Shown here in pieces: positions 1 to 5,341 of a DNA stretch of 6,143 nt (within the stretch, counting starts at the first letter, position 1; each line of letters begins with the position of its first letter). The DNA is from Actinomycetes bacterium (lineage in GTDB: Bacteria > Actinomycetota > Actinomycetes > Mycobacteriales > Micromonosporaceae): the NCBI GenBank assembly GCA_023437285.1, contig JAEZGP010000757.1, positions 1 to 6,143 on the forward strand. The letters are read 5' to 3'. The notes beneath the pieces are model-generated. The model was not told where the DNA came from, ran no database searches, and worked only from the letters and a program-made list of their open reading frames with translations. The position numbers and the translations under genes were made by a program.

Positions 1-1085
1 CGCCCGGGCCGCACGACCAGCCCCGACTCGGGGTCGACCAGCTCGGCGGCGCCCGGGTCGCGGACGGTCGCGGGTACGGCGGGGTCGGCCAGCTCCGGGG
101 TCAGCCGCAGCAGCCCCAGGACCCGGCCGGCCGCCACGTGCCCCCGGGTGATCTTGTTTACCGCCTCGGTGAGCGTGCGCAGCGGCATCATGAGGAACAC
201 CGCGTACCCGTAGAACGCCACCAACTGCCCCGGCGTGATGTCGCCCGCCACGGTCAACCGGGCGCCGAGCCACGTCACGAGCGCCACGAACACGCCCGGC
301 AGCAGCACCTGGGTCGCCTCCAGCAGCGAGTCGACCTTCGCCACCCGTACGCCCGCGGTCCTAAGCCGCTGCGACTCGGCCCGGTAGCGCGCCGCGAACG
401 CCGCCTCACCACCCACGCCGCGCAGCACGCGCAGCCCGGTGACGATGTCGGCCGCGCGGGTGGTCAGCCCGCCCTGCTCCGCGCGGTAGGCCGCCTGCCG
501 CTTGTGCAGCGGCCGGATCAGCAGGGTCACCGCGAGGGTCAGCAACGGGACGCCGAAGACGACCACCAGGCCGAGCTGCAACGACGTGGTCAACATGATC
601 GTCGCGACGGTGACGATGCCGACCACCGCCCCCGCCGCGCGGCCCAGGATGTCGACCGTGTCGCCGATATGGGCCACGTCGGACATGCCGACGCTGACGA
701 CCTCGCCGGTCGCCATCCGCTTCGGCAGCGTGGCCCCCAGCCGGGCCGCCTGCCGCACGGTGAGCTGCATCGTCCGGTACGCCGAACCGAGCCAGTTCTG
801 GCAGTTGTTGCGGTGCCGCATGATGCCCGCGTACGCCTGCAGGACACCCAACGCGAGAAGCGCCCCCGTCCACAGGACGAGAGCGCCAGTGTCGCGGGCG
901 GTGACGCCCAGGTCGATGGCCTTGCCGATCGCCGCGGGCATGAGCGCCTGGGCGAGGCTCCAGACCACGCCGAACATGATGGCGGCGACGACGGTCGACG
1001 CCTGGACCCGCACGAGCCACCAGAGGTAACCGGTGGACGTGCGCGTGGGAGGTGTCCCGGGGTCGGGGACAGGTAATCCGCGCAT
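1..1085 (-). CDS. ABC exporter membrane domain (N-terminal part; cut by window edge)
   Basis: The 361 visible residues form the transmembrane half of a type I ABC exporter (ABC_membrane family). The frame runs open off the left edge, so the ATP-binding domain (Walker A, signature, Walker B) lies outside the window. A short Pro/Thr-rich N-terminus (residues 1-18) is followed by about six hydrophobic segments near 28-50, 66-88, 145-166, 170-190, 255-280 and 287-305. Between them are the charged helical stretches usual for cytoplasmic loops; the one at 200-250 includes LRVLRGVGGE, the typical coupling region of this fold. The ATG at 1085 is chosen because this frame has no ATG/GTG/TTG in the leader just upstream and a GAGGGA lies at 1093-1088, although only 2 nt from the start. 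A TACCGT hexamer at 1100-1095 could serve as a -10 with almost no leader. Such half-transporters usually work as homo- or heterodimers, and a partner may lie to the left. The substrate cannot be told from the sequence. The gene is divergent from the hydrolase at 1158. Confidence 0.9.
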   Translation of the reverse strand, partial: MRGLPVPDPGTPPTRTSTGYLWWLVRVQASTVVAAIMFGVVWSLAQALMPAAIGKAIDLGVTARDTGALVLWTGALLALGVLQAYAGIMRHRNNCQNWLGSAYRTMQLTVRQAARLGATLPKRMATGEVVSVGMSDVAHIGDTVDILGRAAGAVVGIVTVATIMLTTSLQLGLVVVFGVPLLTLAVTLLIRPLHKRQAAYRAEQGGLTTRAADIVTGLRVLRGVGGEAAFAARYRAESQRLRTAGVRVAKVDSLLEATQVLLPGVFVALVTWLGARLTVAGDITPGQLVAFYGYAVFLMMPLRTLTEAVNKITRGHVAAGRVLGLLRLTPELADPAVPATVRDPGAAELVDPESGLVVRPG

Positions 1086-1117
1086 AGTCCCTCGACGGTA
1101 CGTGCGCGGTGACCTGC

Positions 1118-1140
1118 GGCGCCTTCCATTTATTGGCGCC
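1118..1140. promoter_or_regulatory. GGCGCC inverted repeat in the divergent promoter region (possible operator)
   Basis: Two GGCGCC hexamers (1118-1123 and 1135-1140) are separated by an AT-rich 11-nt spacer (ttccatttatt), the only AT-rich stretch in the 72-bp gap between the ABC exporter and the hydrolase. Each hexamer is itself a palindrome, so the pair reads as both a direct and an inverted repeat. Its position between two divergent starts suits a shared operator, but in DNA of this base composition the hexamer can also occur by chance. No regulator gene is visible next to it. Confidence 0.3.
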
Positions 1141-1145
1141 TGCGG

Positions 1146-1151
1146 TAGCGT
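1146..1151 (+). promoter_or_regulatory. Likely -10 box (TAGCGT) of a leaderless promoter for the HAD hydrolase
   Basis: TAGCGT fits the actinobacterial TANNNT -10 pattern and ends 6 nt before the ATG at 1158, placing transcription initiation at or next to the start codon. There is no Shine-Dalgarno sequence before this ATG, as expected for a leaderless mRNA. A weak -35 candidate (cttcca, 1123-1128) lies 17 nt upstream. The call rests on pattern and spacing only. Confidence 0.45.
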
Positions 1152-1157
1152 GCGCGC

Positions 1158-1967
1158 ATGCCCGCGGTACTCCTCGATCTCTACAACACGCTCGTGTCGG
1201 GCGGCGACGCCGACCGCGACAACCTGGTCCGGGCGACCGCCCGCGACCTGAACGTCGACCCGTCGACCTTCGTGGATCTCTTCCACGCGTCGTGGCCGGA
1301 CCGGCTGACCGGCCGCCTCGGCTCCGTCGAGGACACCGTGCGTACGCTCGCCGTCCGCGCGGGTGCTGCCCCCACAACCTCGGGAGTACGCCTCGCGGCG
1401 GCGCGACGCCGCACGTTCACGCGGTCCCAACTGTGGCCCTCGGCGGCAACACTTGCGGCACTGACCGCGTTGCGGACCGCCGGCTGGCGCCTGGGCGTGG
1501 TGACCAACTGCACGATCGAGACAGCCGAACTGTGGTCGACCACGCCGCTGTCCACGCACGTCGACGCGGCCGTGTTCTCGTCGGTCCTCGGCGTCGGCAA
1601 GCCCGACCCGGCGATCTACCTGGCGGCGTGCGCCTCGCTGGGCGTCGCCCCGCACGAGTGCGTGTACGTCGGCGACGGCGCCGACCGCGAACTGGCGACC
1701 GCCGCCCAACTGGGCATGACGGTGATCCGTACGGTGGAATTCAAGCCGGCGGACTCCTCCTGGCCGCCCACGAAGGTCGCGTCACTCGGCGAGCTGGCCA
1801 CCGTGCTCCCCACGCCGAGAGCCGCACCCGGCTTTGCTCCCGCACCCGGCCCGGCTCCCGCACCCGGCCTTGCCTCCCCACCCGGCCCGGCTCCCGGCAT
1901 GGTTCCCTCACCGGAGGCGGTGCCCGGGCCGGTCATGCTCACGCCCGTCAGCGGTCAACAGGGCTGA
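1158..1967 (+). CDS. HAD-superfamily hydrolase with Pro/Ala/Gly-rich C-terminal tail
   Basis: The 269-residue product is a haloacid-dehalogenase-like hydrolase, probably a cytoplasmic phosphatase of unknown substrate. All four HAD motifs are visible. Motif I is DLYNT (D7 nucleophile, T11), with Tyr in place of the usual second Asp, as in 2-haloacid dehalogenase-type members. Motif II is VVTNC (T116). Motif III is K148 in GKPDPAIY. Motif IV is YVGDG at 170-174 (D173) with E178 in the second acidic position. Residues 15-95 would form the helical cap. The Tyr in motif I leaves open either a phosphatase or a dehalogenase-like activity. The catalytic domain ends near residue 218. The remaining 50 residues are a low-complexity Pro/Ala/Gly tail built from repeats, an odd addition for this family. 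The start is set by the leaderless promoter at 1146-1151. The 3' end overlaps the convergent gene by 20 bp. Confidence 0.9.
   Translation: MPAVLLDLYNTLVSGGDADRDNLVRATARDLNVDPSTFVDLFHASWPDRLTGRLGSVEDTVRTLAVRAGAAPTTSGVRLAAARRRTFTRSQLWPSAATLAALTALRTAGWRLGVVTNCTIETAELWSTTPLSTHVDAAVFSSVLGVGKPDPAIYLAACASLGVAPHECVYVGDGADRELATAAQLGMTVIRTVEFKPADSSWPPTKVASLGELATVLPTPRAAPGFAPAPGPAPAPGLASPPGPAPGMVPSPEAVPGPVMLTPVSGQQG
1830..1901 (+). repeat. Four tandem 18-bp repeats in the hydrolase tail
   Basis: Four in-frame units encode GFAPAP, GPAPAP, GLASPP and GPAPGM (residues 225-248 of the hydrolase). At DNA level the units share the pattern ggc-nnn-gcn-ycc-nnn-ccc, most clearly in the first three. The exact hexamer multiples keep the frame, so copy number could vary between strains by replication slippage without breaking the gene. 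Confidence 0.75.
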
Positions 1968-2202
1968 AGTCCCACACATGCGGGCTGCGGGCGACCAGCT
2001 CGGCGGGCGGATCGGGCAACGACAGCGGGTTGCTGCGCCACTTGGAGATCACCACGAGCCGGTGGTCAGTCGACGAGAACACCTCGCTGGAGATGTGCAG
2101 CGGGTGCACCTCCACCTCCGGTACGGCCGTGTCACACACCCACGCGAGCAGCGCCGGAAAGTCCTTCGGGTAGGCCTTGACCTCCCACATCCGCACGATC
2201 AT
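1948..2202 (-). CDS. Small conserved-looking protein, possibly ABM-like ferredoxin fold
   Basis: An 84-residue protein begins MIVRMWEVKAYP and ends WDFSPVDR. I do not recognise the exact family. The order of a short beta strand (MIVRMWEVKA), an amphipathic helix (DFPALLAWVCDTA), a strand, a loop, then a strong strand (HRLVVISKW) resembles the dimeric alpha-beta barrel of antibiotic-biosynthesis-monooxygenase-like proteins. This is only a secondary-structure impression. The ATG at 2202 is preferred because GAGGGG lies 5 nt upstream; an in-frame GTG at 2208 would sit directly against that same sequence. The gene is convergent with the HAD hydrolase and the last 20 bp overlap, stop codon to stop codon. 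It is separated from the mycosin operon upstream by about 250 bp with two hairpins, so it is probably transcribed on its own. Confidence 0.72.
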   Translation of the reverse strand: MIVRMWEVKAYPKDFPALLAWVCDTAVPEVEVHPLHISSEVFSSTDHRLVVISKWRSNPLSLPDPPAELVARSPHVWDFSPVDR

Positions 2203-2228
2203 GCCCACCCCTCACACGTCACCCGCAG

Positions 2229-2234
2229 ACAATA
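2229..2234 (-). promoter_or_regulatory. Possible -10 box (TATTGT) for the 84-residue gene
   Basis: On the minus strand TATTGT matches TANNNT. It would give a leader of about 20 nt that contains the GAGGGG ribosome-binding site before the ATG at 2202. No convincing -35 is visible in the G-rich stretch upstream. Confidence 0.3.
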
Positions 2235-2308
2235 ACCACCGCTCCCCCTCCGCCCACCCCCCACGCGACCAAAGTCGCAACTTCGCCACCTTTCGCATGA
2301 TCAACTTT

Positions 2309-2358
2309 GAGCAATGAACCGTGGTGGTAGCTATGGATACCACCCCGGTTCACTGCTC
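2309..2358. repeat. 50-nt near-perfect palindrome (21-bp arms, 8-nt loop)
   Basis: The left arm (2309-2329, starting gagcaatgaacc) and right arm (2338-2358, ending ggttcactgctc) pair at 19 of 21 positions around the loop gctatgga. It lies between the mycosin operon and the small gene, 53 nt beyond the mycosin hairpin. No U-run follows on either strand, so it is not a classical intrinsic terminator. It could be a second termination hairpin, a REP-like dispersed palindrome, or a protein-binding site. On its minus-strand downstream side it is followed by an AT-richer aaagttgatcatg stretch. The palindrome produces look-alike short reading frames on both strands, which are not genes. Confidence 0.75.
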
Positions 2359-2414
2359 GCCGCCGCTCCTCGGGCCGCGCACGTGGACGTGGACGCGGAC
2401 GGTCCCGCGCTGGG

Positions 2415-2460
2415 GTCACTTAGGTACCAAATATGGCGACGGATTCGGTACTTAAGTGGC
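2415..2460 (-). terminator. Hairpin overlapping the mycosin stop codon (likely transcript end)
   Basis: The arms at 2415-2432 and 2443-2460 match at 15 of 18 positions around a 10-nt loop. Two of the three mismatches would be G-U pairs in plus-strand RNA and the third a G-U pair in minus-strand RNA. The mycosin stop codon (2454-2452) lies inside the first-transcribed arm. The structure is shared with a hairpin behind tsaD (5310-5341) in the same orientation relative to transcription, which argues that both act at 3' ends. There is no U-tract, as is common for actinobacterial terminators. Confidence 0.5.
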
Positions 2461-2469
2461 CCTAGCGCG
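2440..2469. repeat. 30-bp exact direct repeat, copy A (3' end of mycosin)
   Basis: This stretch (beginning cggattcggtacttaagtgg, ending ccctagcgcg) is identical to 5328-5357. It forms one arm and part of the loop of the hairpin above plus 9 bp beyond it. The repeat covers the last five codons of the mycosin (R-A-R-A-T) and its TAA stop, and its right boundary falls on a codon boundary. Weaker similarity continues on both sides: the left arm and loop match at about 15 of 21 positions, and the GGCCGGC/GGCCGCC region lies to the right. Confidence 0.9.
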
Positions 2470-3537
2470 ACTACGCCGGCCAAGAATGATCAAGACGGCA
2501 AGCAGTGTGACAACGACGAGGACGGCGGTCACGATTGCGACAACGGTGCCCGTGGACAGGTCGCCCGCGCTCTTGCCTTCGGCCTGCGGTGAGGCGCCCG
2601 CAGCCGGACGCAACGGCGGCACGTCCGCGGTAAGCGCGTTAACGATGTTGACGACGCCGTACCCGTACTCGTCATCCCGCCCAGCCGGCCCCTTGTCGTC
2701 GGCGGTGTAAGTCAGCCGGTGGATAACCTCCTCGGCCGACAGCTCCGGAAACTTGGCGCGCACCAACGCGGCCGCCCCAGCGATCAACGCGGTCGCGTCA
2801 CTCGTCCCCGTCCCGATCGAGTACTTGCCACCCGGCTCGGTTGACGAGATGTCATCCGAAGGCGCCGAAAGCACGATCTTGTCGCCGCTAACCGAGATGT
2901 CAGCGTGGCGTCCGTTGCGGTCCACCCCTCCGGCCGCGACAACCCCGTCATAGGCGGCGGGGTACCCGACCCCCTCAGCCCCGTCCGCGTTTCCCGCACC
3001 CGCCACGACGACTACATCGGATCGGATGGCCCGACGTATGGCGGCTTCGTCGTCGAGCGCCGGTTCACCAGCGTGAATGGCGATGCACAGGACCTTGGCA
3101 CCGTGATCCACCGCCCAGTTGATGCCTTCGGCGATCGAGCCGTAGGCCTCTCCAACGGTCATAACTTTGACGGGCAGGATCGTGGCCTCGGGGGCGACGC
3201 CACGCACCCGACCGTTGCCCCCTATCAATCCCGCCATTCGCGTTCCGTGCCCGTCCCGATCGTTGCGACCGTCCCGGTCAGTCCCACCGATGCGAGCATC
3301 CGCTCCGTTGAGCACATCGCCCGACAGGTCCGGATGCCGACCGACGCCCGTGTCCAGGACGCCGACAATCACACCGGCCCCCTTGGTGATCTTTTGGGCG
3401 TCGCCGAGAGCCAGGAAGTTCACGTACCACTGGCCGTCCTCCACAGTGTCAGCAGAGGCGGGCGACGGCGGCGCCAACAGCAGAATCGCGCCGACAATCC
3501 ACGCCGGCCACCAACGCCGCCGATTTGTCGGGCTCAC
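2452..3537 (-). CDS. Mycosin: membrane-anchored S8 subtilase of type VII secretion
   Basis: This is a 361-residue subtilisin-family protease of the mycosin (MycP) type, acting outside the membrane at ESX secretion systems. Domain order: basic n-region (NRRRWWPAW) and hydrophobic signal peptide with a likely SPASA/D cleavage site (about residues 1-29); protease domain about 45-300; Pro/Ala linker about 305-328; one transmembrane helix about 330-352; basic tail RRSRAR. The catalytic triad is visible as D62 (LDTGV), H97 (GHGTRMAG) and S246 (GTSDATA), with the oxyanion Asn N183 (GAGN). The GTG at 3537 is preferred: it overlaps the upstream stop as GTGA and has AAAGGA 8 nt before it. An ATG at 3546 would add three residues but abuts that AAAGG. 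It is the last gene of the operon. Its final five codons and stop are encoded by the 30-bp repeat shared with the tsaD 3' region. The neighbouring PPE-like protein is the obvious candidate substrate, by analogy with MycP1 and EspB. Confidence 0.92.
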   Translation of the reverse strand: MSPTNRRRWWPAWIVGAILLLAPPSPASADTVEDGQWYVNFLALGDAQKITKGAGVIVGVLDTGVGRHPDLSGDVLNGADARIGGTDRDGRNDRDGHGTRMAGLIGGNGRVRGVAPEATILPVKVMTVGEAYGSIAEGINWAVDHGAKVLCIAIHAGEPALDDEAAIRRAIRSDVVVVAGAGNADGAEGVGYPAAYDGVVAAGGVDRNGRHADISVSGDKIVLSAPSDDISSTEPGGKYSIGTGTSDATALIAGAAALVRAKFPELSAEEVIHRLTYTADDKGPAGRDDEYGYGVVNIVNALTADVPPLRPAAGASPQAEGKSAGDLSTGTVVAIVTAVLVVVTLLAVLIILGRRSRARAT

Positions 3538-4739
3538 CGCGGCCATCCTTTGATGTCCACAACACCCGGGGGCCTCTCCTCGTCTGAGGCGTCATCCCAC
3601 GCCGAAGCGGCCTTGGGTCCAATCACGGGAACGACCACCTCCGGCTCGATCACCCACGGATCGTCCGGATCATGTGGACGTCGTCGCCTGCCCCGATCCC
3701 CACCGATGACGCCGCCCGGACGCCCAACCCTCGTGCCGTCCCGCGTGGCGCCGGCGCCTCCCGCCATCATCGGAGCACCTACTATGCCGGCCGCGCCAGC
3801 GGCGCTGTGACCTGCTGACCCGCCTTTACCGAATGACGCGTCAGTGCCTGCCGAGCTGCCGCCGGTGGGTGCCTTCGCAGCTCCACCGCTGTGTGGCGTC
3901 GCGTGAGGAACCGGTCCGATGACTCGGCCGACCGGCGAGCCATTGTTCGTTTCGCCGATGCCGCGTGCGGGGCCGACCGGCATGCCGGGTGCGCCGGTGA
4001 GGGGACTCCCTACGTCCGATTGCGAAGGCACAGGCACGCCCACGGGAGAGAAGTCCCCAGCAAGCAGGGGGTCAACCGGTTCGGTGCCCGATGTCGGTCC
4101 CGCGCTCATCGGACCACGCGGGATCAAGCGGTCAGCATGCGCAGGTGCGCCAGTCGTTGCCCGCTCATCGCCACCACCAGCTCCGTCAGCCCCAGACCTT
4201 TCGTCGATGGGCTGATAACCGTTGTCCCGGGGGACGAAGGCCGCTGGGATCTTGACGGCCTGGTGGAACTCGTGGGCTCGGGTATCTGCCGATGCCATGA
4301 TTTCGCGGGCCGTTTCCGTCAGCGCCCTGCGTACCACCAGCGGGTTGGCGCCGTACTCCGGCCGGTTGGTCGCCTCGTGACGCGCCGCCAATCTCTCGAT
4401 CTTCGCGCGGGTGTCCATGATGTCGCCGTGGTACGAGTCGACAGCGCGGCCGTTGGTGTCGGCAGCCTTGGAGGTGTGCTCCATGTAGGCGACCAGGGTG
4501 GTCAGGAACGACTGGAAGCGTTCGGCTGCGTTGCCGTTGGCCGCGGGCCAGCTTTCGGCGAGCTTGAGAGCGGCCGCTCTCAACTGGTCGGCATGGTGAC
4601 GGCAGATGGACTCGATTTGAAACCAGATGCGGGCCTGCTCATGGAGCGCCTCGGAACGCTCGTCGTGCAGCATCGACCAGATCTGTTCGAGCGTGTACTT
4701 CGACCAGTCGGTCGCTGTGGTTGGCGCGTCGTCGGTCAC
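3534..4739 (-). CDS. PPE/WXG100-like type VII secretion substrate with long disordered tail
   Basis: The product has 401 residues. The N-terminal 165 residues are predicted helical and include SWPAANGNAAERFQSFL at 63-79, a W-x(4)-G turn between two long helices as in WXG100/PPE proteins. Residues about 170-345 are Gly/Pro/Ala-rich, with repeated GP, GxP and GG motifs, and probably disordered. They are followed by a basic patch (GDRGRRRRP), then DPDDPWVIEPEVVVPVIGP (358-375), an acidic-aromatic ending that I take to be a conserved C-terminal motif, and a final acidic stretch. There is no signal peptide, as expected for ESX export. The architecture recalls EspB (helical bundle plus low-complexity tail), a known mycosin substrate. 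The GTG at 4739 overlaps the upstream stop as GTGA and has GGAGAG about 5 nt before it; a GTG at 4754 is less likely. The precise family is uncertain. Confidence 0.8.
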   Translation of the reverse strand: MTDDAPTTATDWSKYTLEQIWSMLHDERSEALHEQARIWFQIESICRHHADQLRAAALKLAESWPAANGNAAERFQSFLTTLVAYMEHTSKAADTNGRAVDSYHGDIMDTRAKIERLAARHEATNRPEYGANPLVVRRALTETAREIMASADTRAHEFHQAVKIPAAFVPRDNGYQPIDERSGADGAGGGDERATTGAPAHADRLIPRGPMSAGPTSGTEPVDPLLAGDFSPVGVPVPSQSDVGSPLTGAPGMPVGPARGIGETNNGSPVGRVIGPVPHATPHSGGAAKAPTGGSSAGTDASFGKGGSAGHSAAGAAGIVGAPMMAGGAGATRDGTRVGRPGGVIGGDRGRRRRPHDPDDPWVIEPEVVVPVIGPKAASAWDDASDEERPPGVVDIKGWPR

Positions 4740-5227
4740 CGGGGCTCTCCCCACTCCGTAACGGAGGTGGGCAGCGAAACATGGGCGGACGCAATGCGCA
4801 CCATCTCGTCGTGCGCCTTCCGTTCCAGAGCCGCCTGGGCGACCGCGTCATCGAGGATCTTGTCTACGGCCTTTACCGAAAGCGCGTCCGTTGAGCCGTA
4901 CTGCTCGACGACTTTGTCGACCGCGCCGACGAGGATCCGTGACGCGGCGACGAATTCGCGGAGGTTGGAGATCGCCTGGTGGAGGCTCGCCTGGTAGTCG
5001 GCGCGCGCTTCGTACAGCGTCGGAAAGGCGCGGCGGTTGCCGAATGCGACCGTGTCGTCGTCGCAGGCACGCGCGATCCGTTGAGCGAACGGGTCGAGAT
5101 TTCGAACCGTCTCGTCATGTACGAACGATCCGAAACCCTTGACACCGTCAAGGTCGACGCGCACCTGCGCGAAGCCGCCCTCGGACGGCGCGCCGTCCCA
5201 GTCGTGATGGTCGAAATCCGACACCAT
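4736..5227 (-). CDS. Small helical PE/EsxB-like protein with YxxxD motif, probable PPE-partner
   Basis: A 163-residue, largely helical protein without signal peptide or membrane segment. Residues about 65-110 look like a helical hairpin, ending in Y110-G-S-T-D114. This matches the YxxxD/E export signal carried by EsxB and PE proteins of ESX systems. A further long helix covers about 117-149. Its place immediately upstream of a WXG/PPE-like gene matches the usual PE-PPE or EsxB-EsxA order, so the two proteins may form a secreted heterodimer. It is longer than a classical PE domain (about 100 residues), so the family match is only by architecture; a cytosolic chaperone-like role is possible. 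The start is either ATG 5227 or the adjacent in-frame GTG 5224; GGGGAGG lies 1 or 4 nt upstream, the latter spacing being better. A longer start near 5362 is rejected because it would run through the hairpin repeat. The stop overlaps the next start as GTGA. Confidence 0.72.
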   Translation of the reverse strand: MVSDFDHHDWDGAPSEGGFAQVRVDLDGVKGFGSFVHDETVRNLDPFAQRIARACDDDTVAFGNRRAFPTLYEARADYQASLHQAISNLREFVAASRILVGAVDKVVEQYGSTDALSVKAVDKILDDAVAQAALERKAHDEMVRIASAHVSLPTSVTEWGEPR

Positions 5228-5248
5228 GCCTCCCCACCGCGCCACACA

Positions 5249-5254
5249 AGCGTA
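5249..5254 (-). promoter_or_regulatory. Possible -10 box (TACGCT) of the secretion operon
   Basis: On the minus strand TACGCT fits TANNNT and lies 21 nt before the ATG at 5227, giving a short leader that holds the GGGGAGG ribosome-binding site. The -35 region at 17-18 nt (around attcgc) is weak. The surrounding 60 bp is clearly more AT-rich than the flanks. Confidence 0.3.
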
Positions 5255-5283
5255 TCGGAATGTGTAAGTACGCGAATACGCCC

Positions 5284-5292
5284 TGTGGATAA
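5284..5292 (-). promoter_or_regulatory. Perfect DnaA-box match (TTATCCACA)
   Basis: The minus strand reads TTATCCACA, the exact E. coli-type consensus DnaA box, in the promoter region of the secretion operon between its -10 candidate and the hairpin behind tsaD. High-GC actinomycetes generally favour TTGTCCACA, so an AT-rich version is notable. There is only one copy, so this is not an origin. It may be a DnaA-responsive site or chance. Confidence 0.35.
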
Positions 5293-5309
5293 CCGCACTA
5301 TGTGGCCCC

Positions 5310-5341
5310 AAGTACCGAATGTGGAGCCGGATTCGGTACTT
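5310..5341 (-). terminator. Hairpin downstream of tsaD (likely transcript end)
   Basis: The arms AAGTACCGAAT (5310-5320) and ATTCGGTACTT (5331-5341) are perfectly complementary over 11 bp around a 10-nt loop. The hairpin begins about 37 nt past the tsaD stop. It has the same loop length and orientation as the hairpin at the mycosin 3' end. No U-tract follows. It would separate tsaD transcription from the secretion operon. Confidence 0.5.

Noticed and set aside
138..1076. Long plus-strand open frames opposite the ABC exporter (also 502-1029) and minus-strand frames at 406-1377 and 590-1129
   Set aside because: They give Arg/Pro/His-rich products without domains. The remaining minus frame gives a clean six-helix ABC exporter sequence and covers the same DNA.
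1830..1901. The 18-bp tandem units as a CRISPR-like array
   Set aside because: The units are contiguous, in frame and coding, with no spacers.
1109..2173. Plus-strand frame of 354 codons overlapping the HAD gene
   Set aside because: Arg/His/Gly-rich shadow of the HAD frame, which has all four catalytic motifs.
2219..2592. Short frames on both strands through the palindrome that begin with similar NRGG...GSLL peptides
   Set aside because: The similarity is a direct result of the inverted repeat being read from both sides. The remaining parts are low-complexity, and neither has a convincing ribosome-binding site.
2905..3810. Large plus-strand frames opposite the mycosin and PPE-like genes (also 3891-4997)
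   Set aside because: Antisense to genes with clear motifs and coupled starts; the products show no recognisable domains.
5250..5280. CGTAT...ATACG inverted repeat in the operon promoter region
   Set aside because: Only about 5 bp pair, around a 20-nt spacer, which is expected by chance.
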